The notes under the pieces: generated by a model
The model's input: the letters and a program-made list of their open reading frames with translations, nothing else
Told to the model about the DNA's origin: nothing
Databases searched by the model: none
Source of the DNA: Alphaproteobacteria bacterium MarineAlpha3_Bin3
GTDB taxonomy: Bacteria > Pseudomonadota > Alphaproteobacteria > Rhodospirillales > Casp-alpha2
Length of the DNA: 18,200 nucleotides
Direction of reading: 5' to 3'
NCBI GenBank assembly: GCA_002938075.1
Contig: PTLK01000015.1
Coordinates: 1 to 18,200, forward strand
Shown: positions 7,159 to 14,923 of the stretch, in pieces
Numbering within the stretch: the stretch's first letter is position 1
Layout: every line of letters starts with the position of its first letter
Program-made: the position numbers and the translations under genes

Positions 7159-8664
7159 ATGAGCGAAACAGCGCCCACCTACAAAGAAACCACCACCAAA
7201 GACCTCAGCAAATTCTACAAGCTCGAACGGACGATCCATCATCTGTCGGCACGCCCGGTGATCGGCATCGGTATCGCCGCCATTTTTCTGTCCCTCGTCT
7301 GGCTTGCCACCCACACCATCACCGCCGGGGTTGAAAACCAGGCCCTCATCGTCGCCGCCGGGGTCATCGGCGGCTACATGGCGTTGAACATCGGCGCCAA
7401 CGACGTCGCCAACAACGTCGGCCCGGCGTTCGGGGCCAAGTCGCTGACCATGGTCGGCGCGTTGATCATCGCCGGTATTTTCGAGACCGCCGGCGCCGTC
7501 ATCGCCGGCGGCGACGTAGTCCAGACGATCTCCAAGGGCATCATCGACCCGGATTTGATCCTCGATACAGACACTTTTCTATGGGCGATGATGTCGGCCA
7601 TGTTGGCGGCCGCTCTTTGGATCAACTTCGCCACTTATTTCGGGGCCCCGGTGTCGACCACCCATTCCATCGTCGGCGGCGTCATGGGCGCCGGGATCGC
7701 GGCGGCCGGGACGGCCGTCGTCGACTGGACGGTGATGGCCAAGATCGCCGGAAGCTGGATTATATCGCCGGTGTTGGGGGGGATCGTCGCCGCCATTTTC
7801 CTGGCCTTCCTCAAACGAAAGGTTCTTTACCAACAAGACCCCATCGCCGCCGCCAAGCACTGGGTGCCGATTCTGATAGCCCTGATGGCCGGCGTTTTCT
7901 CCGCTTACCTGTCGGTCAAGGGGTTGAAAAAGGTATGGAAGCCGGAACCGTGGGTGGTCGTCCTCATTGGCGCCGGGTTCATGGCCGCCACCTACGCCGT
8001 GGTCAATCCGCTGATCGCCAAGCACGCGACGAGCATGGAAAACACCAAAAAGGCCATCCGCGGCCTTTTCCACGTGCCGCTGATCTGCGCCGCGGCGCTG
8101 TTGTCCTTCGCCCATGGAGCCAACGACGTCGCTAATGCCGTCGGGCCACTGGCCGCCATTGTCAACAGCGCGTCCACCGGCGCCGTGGCCGCGGCCAAGG
8201 TCGAAATCCCGACCTGGGTGCTGTTCGTCGGCGCCGCCGGGATCACCATGGGGCTGATGTTGTTCGGGCCGAAGCTGATCCGCACCGTTGGCGACAAGAT
8301 CACTCGCATGAATCCCATGCGGGCGTATTGCGTGGCGCTGTCCGCCGCGATCACGGTCATCATCGCGTCCGCCATGGGCCTGCCTGTCAGCTCCACCCAC
8401 ATCGCCATCGGCGCCGTGTTCGGGGTCGGGTTCTTCCGCGAATATCATACGTCCCGGGGTGGCCACATTAACGGCAACGCCAAGAAAGCGGACCGGCCGC
8501 CCTCGAAATGGGACCTGTTGCCGGCCGAGGAAAAATCACGCCGCCGCAAGCTGGTGCGCCGTCAGTACCTGTGGACCATCATCGCCGCCTGGCTGATCAC
8601 CGTTCCGTTGTCGGCGATCTTCGCCGGCGGCATTTACGCCGGGCTCAGGGCGTTTCTGGGATAG
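7159..8664 (+). CDS. pit: PiT-family inorganic phosphate transporter
   Basis: This is a secondary transporter of the PiT (TC 2.A.20) family, expected to bring phosphate, often as a metal-phosphate complex, into the cell with protons. The inverted-repeat signatures are both present: GANDVANNVGPAFGAK at residues 79-94 and GANDVANAVGPLAAI at about 320-334. Each half also carries the second conserved motif, GAPVSTTHSIVGGVMGAG and GLPVSSTHIAIGAVFGVG. Around ten or more hydrophobic segments are seen. At 501 residues it belongs to the longer bacterial type, with a polar N-terminal ~30 residues and a charged loop (PPSKWDLLPAEEKSRRRK) before the last membrane helix. ATG 7159 has no strong ribosome site. 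A CLC gene follows 69 bases downstream in the same direction; joint transcription is possible. Sulfate transport by a PiT relative (CysP-like) cannot be excluded. Confidence 0.9.
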   Translation: MSETAPTYKETTTKDLSKFYKLERTIHHLSARPVIGIGIAAIFLSLVWLATHTITAGVENQALIVAAGVIGGYMALNIGANDVANNVGPAFGAKSLTMVGALIIAGIFETAGAVIAGGDVVQTISKGIIDPDLILDTDTFLWAMMSAMLAAALWINFATYFGAPVSTTHSIVGGVMGAGIAAAGTAVVDWTVMAKIAGSWIISPVLGGIVAAIFLAFLKRKVLYQQDPIAAAKHWVPILIALMAGVFSAYLSVKGLKKVWKPEPWVVVLIGAGFMAATYAVVNPLIAKHATSMENTKKAIRGLFHVPLICAAALLSFAHGANDVANAVGPLAAIVNSASTGAVAAAKVEIPTWVLFVGAAGITMGLMLFGPKLIRTVGDKITRMNPMRAYCVALSAAITVIIASAMGLPVSSTHIAIGAVFGVGFFREYHTSRGGHINGNAKKADRPPSKWDLLPAEEKSRRRKLVRRQYLWTIIAAWLITVPLSAIFAGGIYAGLRAFLG

Positions 8665-8733
8665 GGCCCCAGGGGATAAACCCAAGAAAGAAATTATTCA
8701 CTTATAATCCTTATACTTTCTGGCCGGTGCGCC

Positions 8734-10509
8734 ATGTCAGTAACCCGTTTCACATATATCCGCATCCTTTTGCGGCTGCGGCGCCTGATCAGGAACGACC
8801 ACCTGATCCTGGTGATCCTGGCGATCGTCGCCGGAACCGCCGCCGGCGCCGCCGTGATCGGTTTCCGCGAGACCATTTCCTTCATTCAGCTGGCGCTGTA
8901 CGGATCGGATTCGGAGCACCTTTTCACCAACACCGAAGCCGTCGCCTGGTGGCAGATTCTGCTTGCCCCCGTGGCCGGGGGTTTGGTCGTCGGGGTGCTC
9001 GTCCGCTATCTGATGCCCGAAGGCCGCACCCAGGGCGTCGCCGACGTGATCGAGGCGAGCGCTCTCAAGGGTGGCTGGATGTCGTCCCGGGTCGGCCTGA
9101 CGGCGGCGGTGGTCAGCGCCGTTTCCATCGGCGCCGGGGCGTCCGTCGGCCGCGAAGGCCCGGCCGTGCACCTGGGCGCCAGCCTGTCAGGTTGGATCGG
9201 GCGGCGGCTGCACCTGACCCGGTCCTTGACCCGAACGCTTCTCGGCTGCGGCGTGGCGTCGGCGGTGGCGGCGTCGTTCAACGCGCCCATCGCCGGTGCG
9301 CTGTTCGCCAGCGAAGTGGTGATCGGCCATTACGCGCTCAAGGCCTTCGCGCCCATCGTCATCGCATCCGTCGCCGGGACCGCCATCTCCCAGGCCTGGT
9401 TCGGGGATTTCCCGGCGTTTTCGCTTGGCGAAACCTATCTGGCGTCTTTTTGGGAATTTCCCGCTTTCGCCGGTCTGGGCGTCGCCGCTGGCATCACCGC
9501 CATCGGGTTCATGAAGGCGATCGAGTTGGCCCGGCGCTTCGCTAAGGACACGCCCGTGCCGGTGTGGCTCAAGCCGGCCGGCGCCGGCCTAATGGTGGGG
9601 CTGATTGGGCTGCTGTTCCCGCAGGTCATGGGCGTCGGCTACGGGGTCACCGAACAGGCGCTTCTGGTGACCTTGCCGCTGGCGCTGTTGGTCGTCCTGG
9701 CGCTGGCCAAGATCCTGGCCACCGCGCTCAGTATCGGCGGCGGCTTCGGCGGCGGCGTGTTTTCGCCGTCCCTGGTGATCGGGGCGCTCATCGGCGGCGC
9801 TTATGGGATCATCGCCACATCAATATTCCCCGACTATTCGTCCGGTCCCGCCGCCTACACCGTTGTCGGCATGGGGGCCATGGCGGCGGCGGTTTTGGGG
9901 GCGCCCATTTCGACGACGCTGATCGTTTTTGAAATGACCGGCGATTACGCCCTGACCCTGGCCGTCATGGTGGCGGTGGTGATCGCGTCCGAGATCACGC
10001 AGCAGTTCTACGGACGATCCTTCTTCGCCGTCCAATTGCAGCAACGGGGCATCGACCTCAAGGGCGGTTTCGAGACCGAGATCATGCATTCCATCAAGGT
10101 CGGCGGCATGCTCAACCGTGATTCCGAACTGGTGACCCTGGACGTCGGCCTGCCGGATTTGAGAAAAATGCTGCAAAGCTCCAAGACCGGGGAGCTTTTC
10201 GTCATCCGTGATTCGGGTGAGCTTTACGGCACCATTACCTTGGCCGACCTCAGCGAACTGGCCTTCGATGCCGCCATCGACGATTTGATCCGGGCCGGCG
10301 ACTGCGCCCAGACACAGCCCTTCGTGCTGTCGCAGGACGACGACCTTGAAGCGGCGCTGTCGTTGCTGGCGGAGACTGGCGAGGACCGCATCGCCATCGT
10401 CGAGAATACCGAATCCATGGTTTTCAAGGGCTGCGTCACCCAGGCCGAGATCATGGCCGCCTACAACAAGGCGCTGCTGGAAAGCCGGCACGAGGAACAC
10501 GGCCATTAA
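8734..10509 (+). CDS. CLC-family chloride channel/antiporter with C-terminal CBS pair
   Basis: The product is a 591-residue inner-membrane anion transport protein. The membrane core shows GAGASVGREGPAVHLGA with the gating Glu at 141 (GREGP 139-143), FNAPIAGALFASEV at 182-195, and GGGFGGGVFSPSLVIG at about 335-350 (GxFxP motif). From about residue 455 a cytoplasmic region with two CBS domains follows (GGMLNRDSELVTLD; CAQTQPFVLSQDDDLEAAL), which may bind nucleotide. Residues expected for a typical CLC exchanger differ: the position matching the internal proton Glu of E. coli CLC-ec1 (E203) is Val195, the GSGIP Ser position reads TQGVA (Gln100), and the Tyr445 position is Phe431. A proton-uncoupled or altered-selectivity protein is therefore possible. 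These alignments were made by eye. No clear ribosome site precedes ATG 8734. The gene follows pit and converges on the HtrA-like gene with 24 bases between stops. Confidence 0.92.
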   Translation: MSVTRFTYIRILLRLRRLIRNDHLILVILAIVAGTAAGAAVIGFRETISFIQLALYGSDSEHLFTNTEAVAWWQILLAPVAGGLVVGVLVRYLMPEGRTQGVADVIEASALKGGWMSSRVGLTAAVVSAVSIGAGASVGREGPAVHLGASLSGWIGRRLHLTRSLTRTLLGCGVASAVAASFNAPIAGALFASEVVIGHYALKAFAPIVIASVAGTAISQAWFGDFPAFSLGETYLASFWEFPAFAGLGVAAGITAIGFMKAIELARRFAKDTPVPVWLKPAGAGLMVGLIGLLFPQVMGVGYGVTEQALLVTLPLALLVVLALAKILATALSIGGGFGGGVFSPSLVIGALIGGAYGIIATSIFPDYSSGPAAYTVVGMGAMAAAVLGAPISTTLIVFEMTGDYALTLAVMVAVVIASEITQQFYGRSFFAVQLQQRGIDLKGGFETEIMHSIKVGGMLNRDSELVTLDVGLPDLRKMLQSSKTGELFVIRDSGELYGTITLADLSELAFDAAIDDLIRAGDCAQTQPFVLSQDDDLEAALSLLAETGEDRIAIVENTESMVFKGCVTQAEIMAAYNKALLESRHEEHGH

Positions 10510-10533
10510 ATCCAACGGCCCGGCGGATATTTC

Positions 10534-11592
10534 CTAAAACCCCTCGTTCAGCTTCAACCAGTCATAGCGGTCCTGGGAATGGACCTTGATGGCCTTGATT
10601 TTAAGCGATTCGGCGTTGGCCGGCACAAGGTCGATGGGAATTTCGACCCCGGCGCTGCCCCGGGCCCATATCTTTCGGTAGAAATCGGCGATGCTTTTGA
10701 CCCTTTTGCCGCCGACCCCCATGATGACGTCGCCGGGCCTGATCCCGGCCGTGTCCGCCGGGCCGCCGGCGGCGGTTCGGGTGACGACGACCCGGCCCCG
10801 GGTTTCATCCGTGTAAACCCCCAACCACGGGTGGCGGGGCCCCGATGTGCGCCCTTTTTCCACAAGCTCGGATAAAATCGGTTTTAAGGCGTCGATGGGG
10901 ACGAACATGTTGCCCCGGACCGGCTTGGGGCCCTGAACCGCGTCGTTGACGGCCAGCGAACCGATGCCCACCAGGCGGCCGTTGCTGTCGATCAGGGCGG
11001 CGCCGCCGTATTGAGGATTGGGCGGAACGGTAAAGATGGCATCTTCGAGCAGGTATTCCCAATAGCCGGCGAATTCCCGGCGCGAGGCCACGCGGGCCGC
11101 CATCACCGGCATCGACCCGCCCTTGGAAATGACGATTACCGACGATCCTTCGACCAGGTCCGCCGACGATCCCAACGGCACCGGTTTAATGCCCAAGGGA
11201 TGGCGGGCCCGCAACAACCCGAACCCGGTGTTGTGGTCATAGGCCACCAGGGACGCCCGCACCAACACGCCGTCGGCGTCGGTGACGGCGGCGGCGGAGG
11301 CTTCCAGCATCAGATATCCGATGGTCAGGACAAGGCCCTGGTCGTCGATGACGATGCCGTTGCCGGAGCGCATGGTGCCCAAATGCTCCACCGTCCGGGC
11401 GTCCTCGGGGACCATGGCGCTTATCCCGACAACGGCTTGGATGATGTCCTGGCTGGTCGCATATTCGGCCGCGCGAACGTTCGCCGCCTCCCAGGCCACG
11501 GCCGCCAGCATGATCCCCAGGGCGATGACGGCCATCGGAGCAAGGCGCCATAAGGGCCTTGCGGCAAGGCTGTTCAGGATAGGCGAAATCAT
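10534..11592 (-). CDS. HtrA/DegP-like exported protein with PDZ domain, apparent pseudoprotease
   Basis: The 352-residue product has an N-terminal hydrophobic segment (about 17-36) ending near VRAAEYA, so it is exported to or anchored at the periplasmic face. A trypsin-like HtrA domain spans about 45-245 and a PDZ domain about 255-340 (WLGVYTDE, GPADTAGIRPGDVIMGVGG). The fold is recognisable, but the catalytic triad appears lost. The HtrA His motif LTNNHV reads LTIGYL (Tyr93). The Asp motif DxxTDLAVL reads DHNTGFGLL (Gly123). The nucleophile motif GNSGG reads QYGGA (Gly196). A chaperone, sensor or scaffold role is more likely than proteolysis. ATG 11592 has a strong GGAGGG seven bases upstream. 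The gene is divergent from uvrD and convergent with the CLC gene; the neighbours give no functional hint. Family placement is firm; loss of activity is inferred from motif alignment by eye. Confidence 0.85.
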   Translation of the reverse strand: MISPILNSLAARPLWRLAPMAVIALGIMLAAVAWEAANVRAAEYATSQDIIQAVVGISAMVPEDARTVEHLGTMRSGNGIVIDDQGLVLTIGYLMLEASAAAVTDADGVLVRASLVAYDHNTGFGLLRARHPLGIKPVPLGSSADLVEGSSVIVISKGGSMPVMAARVASRREFAGYWEYLLEDAIFTVPPNPQYGGAALIDSNGRLVGIGSLAVNDAVQGPKPVRGNMFVPIDALKPILSELVEKGRTSGPRHPWLGVYTDETRGRVVVTRTAAGGPADTAGIRPGDVIMGVGGKRVKSIADFYRKIWARGSAGVEIPIDLVPANAESLKIKAIKVHSQDRYDWLKLNEGF

Positions 11593-11636
11593 CGACAGGC
11601 CCTCCCCTTCCTCTCCAATGCCAACGCCGTCATCTT

Positions 11637-11642
11637 ATCATA
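11637..11642 (-). promoter_or_regulatory. Possible -10 box for the HtrA-like gene
   Basis: TATGAT on the minus strand, one mismatch from TATAAT, lies about 45 bases before the start codon. No convincing -35 box is found at 16-18 bases. A small perfect hairpin, GGCGG-AAAAC-CCGCC (11654-11668), occupies the expected spacer and -35 area and could be an activator or repressor site. Confidence 0.3.
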
Positions 11643-11709
11643 ATGCTCCCGGCGGCGGAAAACCCGCCAAACAGCACCTAAAAAGCCCCCGCCCCCGTGC
11701 CATCTCCCG

Positions 11710-11718
11710 TGATATATA
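11710..11718 (+). promoter_or_regulatory. Possible extended -10 promoter of uvrD (leaderless transcript)
   Basis: TGATATATA fits an extended -10 element (TGn plus TATATA). It ends six bases before ATG 11725, so transcription would begin at or next to the start codon. No -35 match is seen and no ribosome site exists, which agrees with a leaderless message but does not prove it. Confidence 0.35.
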
Positions 11719-11724
11719 GAACCC

Positions 11725-14004
11725 ATGTCCGATCTCCCCGAACTGACCGGCCCCCAGGGACCGGCGCCTTCTCCCGCCGCCGGCGAAGGGGGGGGCTGGC
11801 ACCTGAAGGACCTCAATGATTCGCAATTGCAGGCGGTCGAGGCCCTCGACGGTCCGGTGCTGGTGCTGGCCGGCGCCGGCACCGGCAAGACGCGGGTGCT
11901 GACGACGCGCCTGGCGCACGTTTTGGTTCAGGGCCGGGCCAACCCTATGGAAGTGCTGGCCGTGACCTTCACCAACAAGGCGGCCCGGGAAATGAAGGAA
12001 CGGGTGGCGGCGCTCCTCGACCGGCCGGTCGAGGGCTGGTGGGTCGGCACCTTTCACGCCCTCGGCGCGCGCATCCTGCGTTCCCACGCCGAAGCCTGCG
12101 GGCTGAAATCCAACTTCACCATCCTCGACGCCGACGACCAGGTGCGGCTGATTAAGCAGCTCCTGGAATCCCATGACATCGACGAGAAAAAATGGCCGCC
12201 CCGGGTGCTGTCGGGCATCATCCAGCGCTGGAAGGACCGGGGCCTAATCCCCGACAAGGTCCCGGAAGACGAAGCAGGCATCGTCGCTGGCGGCGCCGCG
12301 ATCACCCTTTACGGCGAATACCAGGAAAGGCTAAAGCGTCTCAACGCCGCCGATTTCGGCGACCTGCTGCTACATTGCCTGACCGTTTTCCAGGACCAGC
12401 CCGAAATCCTAAAGAAATACCAGAACCAGTTCCGTTATCTGCTGGTCGATGAATACCAGGACACCAACGTCGCCCAATACCTGTGGCTGCGGCTGTTGGC
12501 CCAGGCGCACAAGAACATCTGCTGCGTCGGCGACGACGATCAGTCGATCTATTCGTGGCGCGGTGCCGAGGTCGAAAACATCCTCCGCTTCGAGAAGGAT
12601 TTCCCCGGCGCCAAGGTGGTGCGGCTGGAACGCAATTACCGCTCGACGCCGCATATCCTGGCCGCCGCGTCGGCGTTGATCGACCACAACGAAGGCCGCC
12701 TCGGCAAGACCCTGTGGACGAAGCTCGACGAGGGCGAAAAGGTGCGGGTGGTGGGCGTTTGGGACGGCGAAGAGGAAGCCCGCGCCACGGCCGACGAAAT
12801 CGAGGCCCTGCAGGCCAAGAAACAGCCCTTGAACGGGATCGCGGTGCTGGTCCGGGCCGGGTTCCAGACCCGCGAGTTCGAGGAACGCCTGATTACGCTG
12901 GGCGTTCCCTACCGGGTCATCGGCGGGCCGCGGTTTTACGAGCGCCAGGAAATCCGCGACGCCATCGCCTATTTGCGCGTCGTCGCCCAGCCCGACGACG
13001 ACCTGGCGTTCGAACGCATCGTCAACCTGCCGAAACGGGGGCTCGGCCCGGCGACCCTGCAGACCCTTCACCGTCTCGGACGGGCCGAGGGGATTTCGCT
13101 GACGGCCGCCGCCTCGCGGCTGATCGAGACGGACGAAATCAAGCCCAAGGCGCGCCACACCCTGGCCGGCCTTCTGGAGGATTTTACCGGCTGGCGCGGA
13201 AAGGTGGAGACTATGCCCCTCCCCGACCTGGCGGCCATGATCCTGGACCAATCCGGCACCATCGCCATGTGGCGCTCCTCGAAGGCATTAGACGCGCCGG
13301 GGCGGCTCGACAACCTCAAGGAAATGATCTTCGCGCTGGAGGATTTCGACAACCTGACCGGCTTCCTGGAGCACGTCAGCCTGGTCATGGAAAATGACGA
13401 TCCCGCCATCGACGACAAGGTCAACCTGATGACCCTTCACGGCGCCAAGGGCCTGGAATTCGATACCGTGTTCCTGGCCGGGTGGGAGGAAGGGCTGTTT
13501 CCCCATCCCCGGACCCTGGACGACAGCGGCGTCGCCGGACTGGAAGAGGAACGCCGTCTGGCCTATGTCGGCCTGACCCGGGCGCGTTGCAAAGCCGTCG
13601 TGTCGTTCGCCGCCAACCGCCGCATCCATGGCCAGTGGCAGAGCTCGCTACCGTCGCGTTTCATCGACGAGCTGCCTGAAGACCACATCGACTTCCGCTC
13701 AGCGGCCGGCCTTTACGGCGGCAGCCGGCAGGGGTCACGGGGCGGGCTCGGCGAAGGCGTTGCGGTTTTCGGCGGCCAATCCGGGCCCCCGAAACGCCGC
13801 CAGCCGGGCGAAACCATCGTTGAGGCGCGGTTCGAGGCCAAGTTCATTGACGGCGCCGAGGGGGCGTTTCAAATAGGCGATCGCGTCTTCCATCAGAAAT
13901 TCGGCTATGGCCGGATCGTTTCCGTCGATGGCGGCAAGCTGGAAATCGCCTTCGACAAAGCCGGCGGCAAAAAGGTCATGGCGAGCTTCGTCGAGGCCGT
14001 TTGA
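11725..14004 (+). CDS. uvrD: ATP-dependent 3'-5' DNA helicase UvrD/PcrA
   Basis: This is a superfamily 1A helicase for nucleotide-excision and mismatch repair and for clearing stalled replication or transcription complexes. All motifs are present in order: Q motif LNDSQLQAV (30-38), Walker A AGAGTGKT (49-56), motif Ia TFTNKAAREMK, VGTFHALGARIL, motif II VDEYQDTN (241-248), motif III GDDDQSIYSWRGA, motif IV NYRS, motif V LMTLHGAKGLEFD (about 568-580), and motif VI LAYVGLTRAR. The C-terminal 45 residues (FQIGDRVFHQKFGYGRI, then a basic-acidic strand pattern) form the PcrA-type Tudor-like domain known to contact RNA polymerase. Length 759 fits the family. The N-terminal ~28 residues are a Pro/Gly-rich extension. 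ATG 11725 lacks a ribosome site. prmA follows four bases after the stop, suggesting one transcript. Confidence 0.96.
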   Translation: MSDLPELTGPQGPAPSPAAGEGGGWHLKDLNDSQLQAVEALDGPVLVLAGAGTGKTRVLTTRLAHVLVQGRANPMEVLAVTFTNKAAREMKERVAALLDRPVEGWWVGTFHALGARILRSHAEACGLKSNFTILDADDQVRLIKQLLESHDIDEKKWPPRVLSGIIQRWKDRGLIPDKVPEDEAGIVAGGAAITLYGEYQERLKRLNAADFGDLLLHCLTVFQDQPEILKKYQNQFRYLLVDEYQDTNVAQYLWLRLLAQAHKNICCVGDDDQSIYSWRGAEVENILRFEKDFPGAKVVRLERNYRSTPHILAAASALIDHNEGRLGKTLWTKLDEGEKVRVVGVWDGEEEARATADEIEALQAKKQPLNGIAVLVRAGFQTREFEERLITLGVPYRVIGGPRFYERQEIRDAIAYLRVVAQPDDDLAFERIVNLPKRGLGPATLQTLHRLGRAEGISLTAAASRLIETDEIKPKARHTLAGLLEDFTGWRGKVETMPLPDLAAMILDQSGTIAMWRSSKALDAPGRLDNLKEMIFALEDFDNLTGFLEHVSLVMENDDPAIDDKVNLMTLHGAKGLEFDTVFLAGWEEGLFPHPRTLDDSGVAGLEEERRLAYVGLTRARCKAVVSFAANRRIHGQWQSSLPSRFIDELPEDHIDFRSAAGLYGGSRQGSRGGLGEGVAVFGGQSGPPKRRQPGETIVEARFEAKFIDGAEGAFQIGDRVFHQKFGYGRIVSVDGGKLEIAFDKAGGKKVMASFVEAV

Positions 14005-14008
14005 CCCC

Positions 14009-14899
14009 ATGCCCACGGCCACCTTCCTCTGGCGGATAGAGTTGCGGGTTCCTGCACAAGCTATCCCCCACTTCGAGGAAGCGCTGCGGCCCGATTGCAT
14101 ATCTGTTTCGGCCTTCGTCGAAGGCTCAACCGACGACCCGGACGCGGACTGGCGGGTCGAAGGGCTCACCGGCGCCGAACCCGATGCCCGCGCCGTGGCG
14201 CTTCGTCTAGCCAAGGCGGCCCGGGCATTCGGCATCGAGACCCCGAAAGCCAGAATCCACCTGGTGCCGCCCCGGGACTGGGCGGCCGAAAACATGGCCG
14301 ATTTTCCGCCGCTCCGGGTCGGCCGCTATTTCATTCATGGGTCGCACTTCGAGGGCCGACCGCCGGCGGGCCGGGTCGCAATCCAGCTCGATGCCGGTGC
14401 CGCCTTCGGGTCCGGTGAACACGCCTCCACCGCCGCCTGCCTGATGGCCTTGGACGGGTTGGCCAAGAAACGCCGGTTCCTGAAACCGCTGGATTTGGGA
14501 TGCGGGTCGGGGATTCTGGCCCTGGCCATAGCCAAGACCTGGCGCGTCCGCGTGCTGGCCAGCGACATCGACCCCATTGCCGTCGACGTCACCACCCGCA
14601 ACGCACGCGTCAACGGTATCGGAAAACTCATTCGAACCGCCTGCGGGCCCGGCTACCGTTCCCCGGGGCTGGCCCGTGGCGCCCCTTATGACCTGATCGC
14701 CGCCAATATCCTGGCCCGGCCGTTGGTCCATATGGCCGACGACCTGAAACGGCATCTGGCGCCCGGCGGCGTCGCCATTGTGTCGGGACTGCTGGAAAGG
14801 GACGGCCGCTGGGTAATCGCCGCGCACCGGCATTTCGGGCTGAAACTTATCGACACCATCACTGTCGACGGCTGGCAGACCCTCCTCATGGCGCGTTAG
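14009..14899 (+). CDS. prmA: Ribosomal protein L11 methyltransferase PrmA
   Basis: This SAM-dependent enzyme tri-methylates ribosomal protein L11 in the cytoplasm. The N-terminal L11-recognition domain spans about 1-100. A linker and the GAAFGSGEHAST motif (130-141, matching the family GxAFGTGxHxTT) follow. The SAM site LDLGCGSGILALA is at 161-173 with acidic ASDIDP at 184-189, and the substrate-side motif LIAANILARPL is at 229-239. The protein ends with DGWQTLLMAR, as is usual. Start choice: the open frame extends upstream inside uvrD, but ATG 14009 (MPTATFLWRIEL) gives the normal 296-residue length and begins with the first family strand. It lies four bases after the uvrD stop. Thr of the GTG motif is Ser here, a mild change. 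Confidence 0.94.
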   Translation: MPTATFLWRIELRVPAQAIPHFEEALRPDCISVSAFVEGSTDDPDADWRVEGLTGAEPDARAVALRLAKAARAFGIETPKARIHLVPPRDWAAENMADFPPLRVGRYFIHGSHFEGRPPAGRVAIQLDAGAAFGSGEHASTAACLMALDGLAKKRRFLKPLDLGCGSGILALAIAKTWRVRVLASDIDPIAVDVTTRNARVNGIGKLIRTACGPGYRSPGLARGAPYDLIAANILARPLVHMADDLKRHLAPGGVAIVSGLLERDGRWVIAAHRHFGLKLIDTITVDGWQTLLMAR

Positions 14900-14923
14900 A
14901 GCACTATCCGGTAAGTTGGAACC

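Noticed and set aside
7579..8466. 295-codon minus-strand frame opposite pit
   Set aside because: His/Gly/Asp-rich low-complexity translation typical of antisense to a hydrophobic GC-rich membrane gene.
8655..8708. Terminator and TATAAT promoter in the gap between pit and the CLC gene
   Set aside because: CTGGG/CCCAG could pair but no T-tract follows; TATAAT at 8703-8708 has no -35 partner at 16-18 bases, so neither was listed.
8508..9545. 345-codon plus-strand frame joining the end of pit with the CLC gene
   Set aside because: It overlaps both genes in another frame and is Arg/Pro-rich without a domain.
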